Positions 23,480-31,728 of a stretch of 35,310 bases of DNA are shown here, one piece after another. Every line of letters starts with the position of its first letter. Position 1 is the first letter of the stretch. A program made the position numbers and the translations under genes. The notes beneath the pieces are model-generated. The model saw only the letters and a list, made by a program, of their open reading frames with translations. It was not told the DNA's origin and did not search any database. The stretch comes from Pseudomonas sp. GM21 (GTDB lineage: Bacteria > Pseudomonadota > Gammaproteobacteria > Pseudomonadales > Pseudomonadaceae): positions 1 through 35,310 of the forward strand of contig NZ_AKJS01000134.1 of NCBI RefSeq assembly GCF_000282215.1. The letters are read 5' to 3'.

Positions 23480-24832
23480 CTAGGCCCCCAGGACACTTTG
23501 TCCACAGACACGCAATGCTTGCCCGGTAAACGCGCCGGTGCCCGGTTGCGCCAGCCAGGCCACGGCTTCGGCGACGTCTTGCGGCAAGCCGCCCTGGCCG
23601 AGTGAACTCATGCGGCGGCCCGCTTCACGCAAGCCAAACGGGATGTGCGCGGTCATCTGCGTTTCAATAAACCCCGGCGCGACTGCGTTGATGCTGATCC
23701 CACGCTGATCCAGCAACGGCGCCCAGGCTTGCGCCAGCCCGATCAGCCCGGCCTTGCTCGCGGCGTAGTTGGTTTGCCCGCGATTGCCGGCGATACCACT
23801 GATGGAGGCCAGCAAAATCACCCGGCCGTTGTCGTGCAAGGTGCCGCTGTCGAGGAGGGCCTTGGTCAGCACTTGCGGCGCATTGAGGTTGACCGCGAGC
23901 ACCGCGTCCCAGAATTCCGGGGTCATGTTGGCCAGGGTTTTGTCGCGGGTGATCCCGGCGTTGTGGACGACGATGTCCACACCGTCAGGCAGTTGTTCGA
24001 TCAACTGTGCGGCGGCGTCTTCAGCGCAAATATCCAGAGTGACGCTGCGCCCGCCGAGGCGAGCGGCGAGGGCGTCGAGATCGGTTTTGGCGGGCGGCAC
24101 GTCGAGCAGGATCACGTCGGCGCCGTCACGGGCCAGGGTCTCGGCGATCGAGGCGCCGATGCCGCGCGCTGCGCCGGTCACCAACGCCTTGCGTCCGGCC
24201 AGCGGTCGCGTCCAGTCCTGAACCGGTGTGTCGCACGCCTTCAACCGGATTACTTGCCCGGACACAAACGCGCTTTTAGGTGAAAGGAAAAACCGCAGCG
24301 GCCCTTCCAGTTGATCCTCGGCACCGTCGCCGACATGGATCAACTGCAAGGTGCCACCGCTGCGCAGTTCCTTGGCCAGCGAACGGCTGAAACCTTCCAG
24401 TGCGCGCTGGGCGCTGGCGGCGAATGGGTCGCTCAAGGTTTCTGGCGCACGGCCCAGAATCACCAGGTGCGCGCAGTGATCGAGGTTTTTCATCAGCGGC
24501 TGGAAGAACTCGCGCAGCTGTTTTAGCTGCCCGGTTTGCTCCAGGTCACTGGCATCGAACACCACGGCTTTAAGTTTCGGACCGTGGCCGGGAATCCACG
24601 CGGTGGCCAGTGACGGCTCGGTGCCGTAGCTGTAAATCGCGTCGGTCAGGCGATTGGCGAAAGCACTGACTTTCTCAGCCAATGGCCCCCCGCCAATCAA
24701 CAACGCCCCTTCGACAGGCCGCAGTCGGCCTGCCTGCCAGCGCTCCAGGCGGACCGGCGACGGCAGACCCAGGGCCCCGACCAGGCGATGGCCGATGGAC
24801 GAATTGGCGAAGTCGATATAACGGTCAGACAT
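23480..24832 (-). CDS. Long FabG-type 3-oxoacyl reductase (HMwFabG)
   Basis: A 450-aa short-chain dehydrogenase of the high-molecular-weight FabG (FabG4-like) type. An N-terminal flavodoxin-like extension of about 205 residues has an ancestral nucleotide-fold look (ALLIGGGPLAEKV). The C-terminal catalytic SDR domain has TGAARGIG (219-226), NAG (291-293) and the triad Ser343, Tyr356, Lys360 (ASISGIAGNRG; NYAASK). It reduces 3-oxoacyl-CoA or -ACP with NADH or NADPH. The stop overlaps the MaoC-like start region, indicating one operon. The divergent thiolase gene begins 275 bp away. Matches PA4786 from memory. Confidence 0.9.
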   Translation of the reverse strand: MSDRYIDFANSSIGHRLVGALGLPSPVRLERWQAGRLRPVEGALLIGGGPLAEKVSAFANRLTDAIYSYGTEPSLATAWIPGHGPKLKAVVFDASDLEQTGQLKQLREFFQPLMKNLDHCAHLVILGRAPETLSDPFAASAQRALEGFSRSLAKELRSGGTLQLIHVGDGAEDQLEGPLRFFLSPKSAFVSGQVIRLKACDTPVQDWTRPLAGRKALVTGAARGIGASIAETLARDGADVILLDVPPAKTDLDALAARLGGRSVTLDICAEDAAAQLIEQLPDGVDIVVHNAGITRDKTLANMTPEFWDAVLAVNLNAPQVLTKALLDSGTLHDNGRVILLASISGIAGNRGQTNYAASKAGLIGLAQAWAPLLDQRGISINAVAPGFIETQMTAHIPFGLREAGRRMSSLGQGGLPQDVAEAVAWLAQPGTGAFTGQALRVCGQSVLGA

Positions 24833-24975
24833 GGAACGTGCTCCGGCAGCTGGGGTTCAAAGTGTGGACCACGAATGGCAATCAGTCGTTCGATCCACGA
24901 GATAAGGCCTACGCTTGAACATTGCAGAGTAGTTGGAGCTTGGGTTTAGCAGAACTTGCGGGGGGATGCAGAAAA

Positions 24976-25067
24976 CTGTGGGAGCGGGCTTGCCCGCGAA
25001 GGGGCCAGCACATCCAACATATTTGTTGGCCGATCTACCGCAATCGCGGGCAAGCCCGCTCCCACAG
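24976..25067. repeat. REPIN between divergent reductase and thiolase genes
   Basis: CTGTGGGAGCGGGCTTGCCC at the left and its complement at the right, 92 bp in all, with an AT-rich centre. It sits inside the 275-bp divergent promoter region, 41 bp ahead of the thiolase ATG, so it probably lies within the transcript leader or next to the promoter. Confidence 0.92.
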
Positions 25068-25107
25068 GGGGCGGTGTTGTTTTCAGACATTTCACAAGGA
25101 GCTTTTC

Positions 25108-26385
25108 ATGACTCAGCTGCGCCGCGTCGCGATTATCGGCGGTAACCGTATTCCGTTCGCCCGTTCCAATGGGGCGTATGCCGCCGCCAGTAACCAGGCG
25201 ATGCTCACCGCAGCGCTCGAAGGTTTGATCGAGCGCTACAACCTGCACGGCCTGCGCATGGGCGAAGTGGTCGCGGGCGCAGTGCTCAAATTGTCGCGGG
25301 ACATGAACCTGACCCGCGAGTGTGTGCTCGGGTCGCGGCTGTCACCCGAAACGCCGGCCTATGACATCCAGCAGGCGTGCGGCACCGGGCTGGAAGCGGC
25401 ATTGCTGGTGGCAAACAAGATCGCCCTGGGGCAGATCGATTGCGGCATTGCCGGTGGTGTCGATACCACCTCCGATGCGCCGATCAGTGTCAGTGAAGGC
25501 CTGCGCCGGATCCTGCTGCAAGCCAATCGGGCCAAGACCACCGGCGATAAACTGAAAACATTCCTGCAATTGCGGCCCCGGCACCTGATCCCGGAATTTC
25601 CGCGCAATGGCGAACCCCGCACCGGTTTGTCCATGGGAGAACATTGCGAGCTGATGGCGCAGACCTGGCAAATCCCCCGGGAAGAACAGGATCAGCTGGC
25701 GCTGGAGAGCCATCGCCATCTGGCCGCGTCCTACGCCGAAGGCTGGCACAACGACCTGATGACGCCCTTTCTCGGCCTGACCCGCGACAACAACCTGCGC
25801 CCGGACCTGACCCTGGAACAACTCGCCAAGCTGAAACCGGCCTTCGAGAAAAGCGCCAAGGGCACGATGACGGCGGGCAACTCCACGCCACTCACCGACG
25901 GTGCGTCGCTGGTGTTGCTGGGCAGTGAAGAATGGGCCAAAGAACGTGGCCTGCCGATCCTCGCGTACCTGCGCGATGGCGAAGCGGCGGCAGTGGATTT
26001 CGTCAACGGCACCGAGGGCCTGTTAATGGCGCCGGTGTATGCGGTGCCGCGATTGCTGGCGCGTAATGGCCTGACCTTGCAAGACTTCGACTACTACGAA
26101 ATCCACGAGGCCTTCGCTGCGCAGGTGCTCTGCACGTTGAAGGCCTGGGAAGATCCGCAGTATTGCAAAACCCTGCTCGGGCTTGATGCACCGCTGGGCT
26201 CCATTGACCGCAGCCGCCTCAACGTCAAAGGCAGTTCACTGGCGGCGGGGCATCCGTTTGCGGCGACGGGCGGCCGTATTGTCGCCAACCTGGCGAAGTT
26301 GCTGGATGCGGCGGGTAAGGGCAGGGGATTGATTTCGATCTGCGCGGCCGGAGGCCAGGGTGTCACCGCGATTATCGAGCGCTGA
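25108..26385 (+). CDS. FadI-like acetyl-CoA C-acyltransferase (thiolase)
   Basis: Thiolase of 425 aa, expected to cleave or form 3-ketoacyl-CoA. The catalytic residues are Cys91 (QQACGTGLEAAL), His382 (SSLAAGHPFAATG) and Cys412 (ICAAGGQG), with His333 in the HEAFAAQV block. Length and the KTLLGLDAPLGSIDRSRLNV segment fit the FadI branch. The ATG at 25108 has an AAGGAG RBS at 25096-25101; the upstream open frame runs through the REPIN and is rejected. No FadJ-type partner is adjacent; instead the neighbours are the reductase and MaoC hydratase on the other strand, suggesting a three-enzyme set. The real direction, degradation or synthesis, is unknown. Confidence 0.88.
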   Translation: MTQLRRVAIIGGNRIPFARSNGAYAAASNQAMLTAALEGLIERYNLHGLRMGEVVAGAVLKLSRDMNLTRECVLGSRLSPETPAYDIQQACGTGLEAALLVANKIALGQIDCGIAGGVDTTSDAPISVSEGLRRILLQANRAKTTGDKLKTFLQLRPRHLIPEFPRNGEPRTGLSMGEHCELMAQTWQIPREEQDQLALESHRHLAASYAEGWHNDLMTPFLGLTRDNNLRPDLTLEQLAKLKPAFEKSAKGTMTAGNSTPLTDGASLVLLGSEEWAKERGLPILAYLRDGEAAAVDFVNGTEGLLMAPVYAVPRLLARNGLTLQDFDYYEIHEAFAAQVLCTLKAWEDPQYCKTLLGLDAPLGSIDRSRLNVKGSSLAAGHPFAATGGRIVANLAKLLDAAGKGRGLISICAAGGQGVTAIIER

Positions 26386-26410
26386 AGATTGCACTGGCAG
26401 AAACCGGAAC

Positions 26411-26502
26411 CTGTGGGAGCGGGCTTGCCCGCGATAGCGGTGTATCTGGCAATAGAGTTGTCGAATGTGCGGCCCCTATCGCGGGCAAGCCCGCTCCCAC
26501 AG
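26411..26502. repeat. REPIN downstream of thiolase gene
   Basis: A 92-bp element with the same CTGTGGGAGCGGGCTTGCCC arms as at 24976. It lies 25 bp after the thiolase stop and 75 bp before the AraC-type regulator. The thiolase is thus bracketed by REPINs. Confidence 0.92.
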
Positions 26503-26577
26503 GGAATGTGTTTGTAGAAATTGATGACTTGGCCTAACGTCGGCCCCATCAGCCCTCTTGCGACACAAGGCTAGTTG

Positions 26578-27369
26578 ATGCCGACTAACGGACAAATCTC
26601 CCTCGAACGAACCATTCCGACACTGTCTGTGCTGCCGCGTCCGCTATTCGCGCGAGTAGAAAGCCTGAATGCCGGCTCATGGACGCCGCCGCATCGCCAC
26701 GATTGGGTGCAGTTTTCCTATGCCATCAGCGGTGTTCTCGGTGTGCACACTGCCGAAGGCAGTTTCTTTGCGCCGCCGCAGTGGGGCATCTGGATTCCGG
26801 CGGACCTGGAGCATCAGGTCGTGACGTCGATGCGCGCCGAAATGCGCAGTCTGTACGTGCGCCGTGAGGATTGTGAGTGGGCAGACGGGCGCTGCCGCGT
26901 GCTGGAAGTTACACCGCTGGCGCGGGAGCTGATCAAGAGTTTTTGCTTGCTGCCCGTGGAATACCCACAGGGCGACAGCCAGGAAGCGCGGTTGGTGAAT
27001 GTGTTGCTGGATCAGTTGGCGAACTTGCCCGAGGTAGGGTTTTCCCTGCCGTTGCCACGGCATGAGCGGCTGCTGGGGTTGTGCAACGAGCTGATTGAAA
27101 GTCCCGAGCAGAACGTGACATTGCAGCTCTGGGCGGAGCGCTTGGGGACGTCGGAAAAGACCCTGATGCGCCTGTTTCAGCGTGAGACCGGGTTGAGCTT
27201 TCGCGGCTGGCGCCAGCGGATGCGGCTGTTGTCTTCGTTGAGTTTGCTGGAGGAGGGCGACAGCGTGACCAATGCTGCGCTGGCGTGTGGGTATGATTCC
27301 ACGTCGGCGTTTATTGCCGCATTCAAAGGCCTGTTCGGGTTTACCCCCGGCGAACTCTTCAAGCAATAG
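26578..27369 (+). CDS. AraC family transcriptional regulator
   Basis: A 263-aa regulator. The N-terminal cupin-like sensor (about 20-95) includes TPPHRHDWVQFSYAISGVL with a His-x-His pair. The C-terminal double helix-turn-helix (about 160-260) has AERLGTSEKTLMRLFQRETG, then ALACGYDSTSAFIAAFKGLF. This is the NimR-like AraC layout. The ATG at 26578 is chosen; a TTG directly ahead (26575) is possible but less likely. Its position next to the reductase/hydratase/thiolase genes suggests it controls them (matching PA4787 from memory), which is inference. Confidence 0.87.
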   Translation: MPTNGQISLERTIPTLSVLPRPLFARVESLNAGSWTPPHRHDWVQFSYAISGVLGVHTAEGSFFAPPQWGIWIPADLEHQVVTSMRAEMRSLYVRREDCEWADGRCRVLEVTPLARELIKSFCLLPVEYPQGDSQEARLVNVLLDQLANLPEVGFSLPLPRHERLLGLCNELIESPEQNVTLQLWAERLGTSEKTLMRLFQRETGLSFRGWRQRMRLLSSLSLLEEGDSVTNAALACGYDSTSAFIAAFKGLFGFTPGELFKQ

Positions 27370-27720
27370 AGTGTAGCGGCGTGACTGTAGGAACAATTGT
27401 CGGATAAATACCTTTGCCCCGATGACTTCGGCTATTCGATGGAGGAAATTGAAGACTGGTTGGAAAATTCCTACGAGTGGGATGGGCATTTATGTAAGCT
27501 CCTGTCGTAAATACATTCAAAACCCTTTACCAACAAAGATCGCTGGCTCGGCTATGATCTCGGCCGGTTGTTGACGACCGGCGGCGGATGAGTGATTAAT
27601 CCGGCACATTGCGTGCTTCACGACGTTCATAGGTCGGCAACCCCTCCCCCGAACGACTGGATTGCCGTATAACGAATGACTTTCGCGTGTTTGGTAATAA
27701 AGGACCCACAATAAAAGCTG
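27370..27720. other. Intergenic region between AraC and RIO1 genes
   Basis: 351 bp. It contains a possible 37-codon gene (27397-27510, listed separately) and the promoter region of the RIO1 gene. The last 200 bp hold no clear hairpin terminator. The AAAGGA before the RIO1 ATG is about 14 bases away, longer than usual. Confidence 0.5.
27397..27510 (+). CDS. Possible micro-ORF or gene remnant, 37 codons
   Basis: An open frame from TTG at 27397 (after AGGA, 27389-27392) encodes an acidic 37-aa peptide beginning SDKYLCPDDFGYSMEEIEDW after the start residue and ending at TAA (27508). An in-frame TAG lies just upstream. The peptide has a mix of aromatic and acidic residues that looks protein-like, rather than the Arg/Ala-rich shadow pattern. 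It may be a small gene or a fragment of a longer one. No homolog is recalled. Confidence 0.3.
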   Translation: MSDKYLCPDDFGYSMEEIEDWLENSYEWDGHLCKLLS

Positions 27721-28614
27721 ATGAAGACTCCAAAACGCATTGAACCCCTGATCGAGGACGGTCTGGTCGACGAGGTGCTGCGCCCACTCATGAGTGGTAA
27801 AGAAGCAGCTGTTTATGTGGTGCGCTGCGGCAACGAGTTACGTTGCGCGAAGGTTTACAAGGAGGCGAATAAACGCAGTTTCCGTCAGGCGGCCGAGTAT
27901 CAGGAAGGCCGCAAGGTACGCAACAGCCGACAGGCTCGTGCGATGGCCAAGGGCTCCAAGTTCGGCAAGAAAGAAACCGAAGACGCGTGGCAGAACGCCG
28001 AAGTGGCGGCTTTGTTCCGTCTGGCTGGTGCCGGTGTGCGGGTGCCCAAACCGTATGACTTCCTCGAAGGCGTACTGCTCATGGAGCTGGTGGCCGATGA
28101 ATACGGCGACGCCGCTCCGCGTCTGAACGACGTGGTGCTGGAGCCGGACCAGGCGCGCGAATATCACGCGTTCCTGATCTCGCAGATCGTGCTGATGTTG
28201 TGTACCGGCCTGGTGCACGGTGACCTGTCCGAATTCAATGTGCTGTTGACGCCGGACGGCCCGGTCATCATCGACTTGCCTCAGGCGGTAGATGCGGCGG
28301 GCAACAACCACGCGTTCAACATGCTGGAGCGGGACGTGGGCAACATGGCGTCTTATTTCGGGCGATTTGCGCCGGAGTTGAAAAAGACCAAATATGCCAA
28401 GGAAATGTGGGCGTTGTACGAAGCCGGCACCTTGCACCCGGCCAGTATGTTGACCGGGGAGTTCGACGAGCCGGAAGAGTTGGCCGACGTTGGCGGGATC
28501 ATTCGCGAAATCGAGGCCGCACGGCTGGACGAAGAGCGTAAGCAAGCGATCCGCGCTGCTGACGACGCGCCACCGAGCAAAGCCGAAGAGCCGCCTCCGC
28601 CTTGGATGCAGTGA
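27721..28614 (+). CDS. RIO1-type serine/threonine kinase
   Basis: An atypical protein kinase of 297 aa. The ATP-binding Lys is likely in the block ELRCAKVYKEANKRSF, following SGKEAAVYVVRC. The catalytic loop is HGDLSEFN, with Asp168 as catalytic residue, and the metal-binding Asp185 is in IIDLPQAVD. These are the RIO hallmarks. The tail (about 270-297) is charged then proline-rich. Bacterial RIO kinases have no settled substrate. It has a strong terminator 9 bp after the stop. The copA-cueR locus follows on the other strand. Confidence 0.87.
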   Translation: MKTPKRIEPLIEDGLVDEVLRPLMSGKEAAVYVVRCGNELRCAKVYKEANKRSFRQAAEYQEGRKVRNSRQARAMAKGSKFGKKETEDAWQNAEVAALFRLAGAGVRVPKPYDFLEGVLLMELVADEYGDAAPRLNDVVLEPDQAREYHAFLISQIVLMLCTGLVHGDLSEFNVLLTPDGPVIIDLPQAVDAAGNNHAFNMLERDVGNMASYFGRFAPELKKTKYAKEMWALYEAGTLHPASMLTGEFDEPEELADVGGIIREIEAARLDEERKQAIRAADDAPPSKAEEPPPPWMQ

Positions 28615-28622
28615 CCCGCTAA

Positions 28623-28654
28623 ACAAAAAACCCGGCTTCGGCCGGGTTTTTTGT
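28623..28654 (+). terminator. Strong intrinsic terminator after the RIO1 gene
   Basis: The stem ACAAAAAACCCGGC pairs perfectly with GCCGGGTTTTTTGT across a TTCG loop. The G+C core CCCGGC/GCCGGG is followed directly by TTTTTT. The A-run before the stem means it can also stop transcription coming from cueR on the minus strand; bidirectional use is likely. Confidence 0.92.
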
Positions 28655-28721
28655 GCAACACACAATAAATCGATGCGATGCGCAGATGTTCTGTCTGCAG
28701 CAAAATTACTGTGGGATCGGA

Positions 28722-29135
28722 TCAGGTACGAACAGGTCCGGCACAGCAACCCGATGCCAGGTTCTTGAGGATCGGGCAGTCGGGGCGATGGTCGCCCTGG
28801 CAATGTTCGACCAGGTCTTGCAGGGTGTCGCGCAGTTGGCCGAGTTCGCGGATCTTCTGGTTCAGTTCGTCGATGTGCTGACGGGCCAGGGCCTTCACAT
28901 CGGCGCTGGCGCGTTGGCGGTCCTGCCAGAGGGTCAGCAGCTTGCCGACCTCTTCCAGTGAAAACCCCAGGTCCCGGGAGCGCTTGATGAAAGCCAGGGT
29001 GTGCATATCGTCGTCGCCGTAAACACGGTAGCCGCTGTCGGTGCGATGGGCGGCCTTGAGCAGGCCGATGGACTCGTAGTAACGGATCATCTTCGCGCTC
29101 AGGCCGCTTTGCCGGGCTGCTTGGCCGATGTTCAT
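28722..29135 (-). CDS. cueR: Copper-responsive MerR-family regulator CueR
   Basis: A 137-aa MerR-family activator that binds Cu(I) and remodels promoters with 19-bp spacers. The N-terminal helix-turn-helix is MNIGQAARQSGLSAKMIRYY. The metal loop has Cys112 and Cys120 with seven residues between (HCQGDHRPDCPIL), at exactly the E. coli CueR numbers. A further CC pair (130-131) is near the C terminus. The ATG overlaps the copA stop as ATGA, so cueR is translated from the copA transcript and should be autoactivated with copA, as in the P. putida cueAR arrangement. Two candidate CueR promoters lie at 31555-31585 and 32200-32230. Confidence 0.94.
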   Translation of the reverse strand: MNIGQAARQSGLSAKMIRYYESIGLLKAAHRTDSGYRVYGDDDMHTLAFIKRSRDLGFSLEEVGKLLTLWQDRQRASADVKALARQHIDELNQKIRELGQLRDTLQDLVEHCQGDHRPDCPILKNLASGCCAGPVRT

Positions 29136-31525
29136 CGATTGTCCTCCAGGTCCTTGGGCTTCCAGGTTTTCAACAGTAACGCATTGCTCACCACACTGAC
29201 GCTCGACAACGCCATGGCCGCACCGGCCAGCACCGGGTTGAGGAAGCCGAACGCCGCCAGCGGTATGCCGATCAGGTTATAGACGAAGGCCCAGAACAGG
29301 TTCTGGCGGATCTTCGCGTACGTCTTGCGGCTGATCTCCAGCGCTGCCGGCACCAGCTGTGGATCACCGCGCATCAGGGTGATCCCGGCCGCGTGCATGG
29401 CCACGTCGGTGCCGCCACCCATGGCGATGCCGATGTCCGCCGCCGCCAAGGCCGGAGCGTCGTTGATGCCGTCGCCAACCATCGCCACCACGCCGGTTTT
29501 TTTCAGCTCGGCGACGGTGGCGGCTTTGTCGGCAGGCAGCACTTCGGCATGCACATCCGTGATGCCCAATGCCTGGGCAACGACGTTGGCGCTGCCGCGA
29601 TTGTCGCCGGTCAGCAGGTGGCTGCTGATGTTCCGCGCACTGAGTTGTTGCACGGCTTGCAGGGCGCCGGGTTTAAGGGTGTCGCCAAAGGCAAAGAGGC
29701 CGAGCACTTTCGATTCCGGGCTTTGCTCGATCAGCCAGGACAGGGTTCGGCCCTCGGTTTCCCAGGCTGTTGCCGAGCCCGCCAACGAGCCAGCGTTTAA
29801 ACCACTTTCTTCCAATAGACGCCGATTACCCAATGCCAGTCGACGACCCTCAAGCGTGCCAGCGATCCCTCGGCCTGTCAGTGATTGACTGTTGCTGACA
29901 TCGGCCACGGTCAATCCACGTTCGGAGCAAGCGTCCAGCACTGCCTTGGCCAACGGATGTTCGCTGCCACGTTGCAGCGCGCCGGCGTGTTGCAGCAGGG
30001 CTTCTTCATCACCGTCGATGGCCGTCAGGTGAGCAATGCGCGGTGCGCCTGACGTCAGTGTGCCTGTCTTGTCGAACACCACCGCACTGACTTCATGGGC
30101 GCGCTCCAACGCTTCGGCATCCTTGATCAGAATCCCGTAGCGTGCCGCCACGCCGGTGCCGGCCATGATGGCTGTCGGTGTCGCTAGCCCCAGCGCACAC
30201 GGGCAGGCAATCACCAACACCGCGACGGCATTGATCAAGGCTGTTTCAATCGGCGCGCCGTACAGCCACCAACCGATGAACGTCGCCAATGCGATCAACA
30301 GAACGGCAGGCACGAACACTTGGCTGACTTTATCCACCAGTTTCTGAATCGGTGCCTTGGCGGCCTGGGCATCTTCGACCAGACGAATGATGCGCGCCAA
30401 CACAGTTTCCGCGCCCAAGGCCTGGGTGCGAACGAGCAATCGGCCTTCACCGTTGATCGCGCCACCGGTGACCTTGTCCCCCGGTTGTTTGGGCACCGGC
30501 AGGCTTTCGCCGCTGATCAGCGCTTCGTCGGCGTGGCTCTGACCTTCGACCACTTCGCCGTCCACCGGGAAGCGTTCGCCGGGTTTGACCATGACCAGAT
30601 CATTGAGACGCAAAGCGCTGATGGCGACGTCCTGCTCGCGACCATCGATCACCTGAATCGCCCGCTCCGGGCGCAAGGCTTCGAGGGCGCGAATGGCGCT
30701 GGCGGTCTGGCGTTTGGCGCGGCTTTCCAGGTACTTGCCCAACAGCACCAATGCAATCACCACCGCCGAGGCTTCGAAATACAAGTGCGGCATGCGTCCG
30801 GCGGCGGTGGCCCATTCGTAAACACTCAGGCCGTAACCGGCGCTGGTACCGAGGGCGACCAGCAAATCCATGTTCCCGGCCCCGGCGCGCACGGCTTTCC
30901 AGGCGGCCACATAAAAGCGCGCACCGAAGATGAATTGCACCGGCGTTGCCAGCGCAAATTGAACCCAGGCAGGAAGCATCCAGTGCACGCCGAACGGTTG
31001 CAGCAGCATCGGCAGGACTAGCGGCAAGGCGAGGACGATGGCCATGATCAACGCCCAGCGCTCACGGTGCAGGCGTTGTTGTTGAGTATCGGTTGGCGGG
31101 TTTTCGACTTCCCGGACGCTGGCGGAGTAGCCCGCTTTGGTCACCGCCGCGATCAGGCTTTGCGGATCGACGTGGCCAAGCAGTTCGAGGTGGGCGCGTT
31201 CGTTGGCCAGGTTGACGCTGACGTTCTTGACCCCCGGCACCTTGGACAATGCACGCTCGACCCGGCCGACACACGAGGCGCACGTCATGCCGTCGATGCT
31301 CAGTTCCAGGCTGTGCTGCGGTACGCTGTAACCAGCCTGCTCAACCGCATCCATCAACGCAGGCAAGCTGTCGCTGGGCGCCTGGACGCGGGCCTGTTCG
31401 GTGGCCAGGTTGACGCTGACGGCGGAGGCCCCGATGACTTTGCTCAAGGCTCGCTCGACACGCCCGGCGCAGCTGGCGCAAGTCATGCCGGCAATTGGCA
31501 GGTCGAATGTGGTGGATTCGGACAT
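29132..31525 (-). CDS. copA: Copper-exporting P1B-type ATPase
   Basis: Inner-membrane pump of 797 aa that exports Cu(I) to the periplasm. Two N-terminal metal-binding domains carry MTCASC motifs (about 14-19 and 80-85). The membrane metal site CPC is at 441-443 (VIACPCALG). The phosphorylated Asp485 lies in DKTGTLT, with ISGES at 337-341 and a downstream GDGINDAPALA. The ATG at 31525 begins MSESTTFDLPI; three upstream residues from 31534 are optional. The preceding CueR-type promoter (31555-31585) explains induction by copper. In Pseudomonas this gene is also called cueA. Gene order copA-cueR is overlapping and intact. Confidence 0.96.
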   Translation of the reverse strand: MSESTTFDLPIAGMTCASCAGRVERALSKVIGASAVSVNLATEQARVQAPSDSLPALMDAVEQAGYSVPQHSLELSIDGMTCASCVGRVERALSKVPGVKNVSVNLANERAHLELLGHVDPQSLIAAVTKAGYSASVREVENPPTDTQQQRLHRERWALIMAIVLALPLVLPMLLQPFGVHWMLPAWVQFALATPVQFIFGARFYVAAWKAVRAGAGNMDLLVALGTSAGYGLSVYEWATAAGRMPHLYFEASAVVIALVLLGKYLESRAKRQTASAIRALEALRPERAIQVIDGREQDVAISALRLNDLVMVKPGERFPVDGEVVEGQSHADEALISGESLPVPKQPGDKVTGGAINGEGRLLVRTQALGAETVLARIIRLVEDAQAAKAPIQKLVDKVSQVFVPAVLLIALATFIGWWLYGAPIETALINAVAVLVIACPCALGLATPTAIMAGTGVAARYGILIKDAEALERAHEVSAVVFDKTGTLTSGAPRIAHLTAIDGDEEALLQHAGALQRGSEHPLAKAVLDACSERGLTVADVSNSQSLTGRGIAGTLEGRRLALGNRRLLEESGLNAGSLAGSATAWETEGRTLSWLIEQSPESKVLGLFAFGDTLKPGALQAVQQLSARNISSHLLTGDNRGSANVVAQALGITDVHAEVLPADKAATVAELKKTGVVAMVGDGINDAPALAAADIGIAMGGGTDVAMHAAGITLMRGDPQLVPAALEISRKTYAKIRQNLFWAFVYNLIGIPLAAFGFLNPVLAGAAMALSSVSVVSNALLLKTWKPKDLEDNR

Positions 31526-31554
31526 CGGTCGCACTCCCTGTAGTAGTTGCCTAC

Positions 31555-31585
31555 AGGATCAACCTTGCCATGCGGGCAAGGTCAA
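31555..31585 (-). promoter_or_regulatory. CueR-type promoter of copA-cueR
   Basis: Read on the minus strand: -35 TTGACC (31585-31580), 19-bp spacer, -10 GATCCT (31560-31555). The spacer overlaps the dyad ACCTTGCC-N5-GGCAAGGT (arms 31562-31569 and 31575-31582). The long 19-bp spacer with a centred dyad is the MerR/CueR hallmark, and the sequence is close to the E. coli copA operator as I recall it. It lies 30 bp ahead of the copA ATG. Confidence 0.88.
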
Positions 31586-31640
31586 GCGCCAGTCTGCTAA
31601 TTGCCGCAGACTAAGTGAGGGAGCGGCGGTGCGGCGATCC

Positions 31641-31720
31641 GGTTTGCCCGTGATAGCGGTGCCTCAGTCGATGTGATGTCGAATGTGCCGCCATCATCGC
31701 GGGCAAGCCCGCTCCCACAG
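31641..31720. repeat. REPIN with a decayed left half
   Basis: The right half (CGCGGGCAAGCCCGCTCCCA within 31697-31718) is intact, the left half is altered, keeping TTTGCCCGTGATAGCGGTG. It lies between copA and the secreted hypothetical gene. Confidence 0.75.
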
Positions 31721-31728
31721 GATTTTTG

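Noticed and set aside
24922..25107. N-terminal extension of the thiolase
   Set aside because: It runs through the REPIN, is Arg/Cys/Trp-rich, and the AAGGAG-preceded ATG at 25108 starts at the thiolase family N terminus.
20051..26502. REPIN palindromes as a CRISPR array
   Set aside because: The repeats are palindromic, separated by kilobases, and there are no regularly spaced unique spacers or cas genes.
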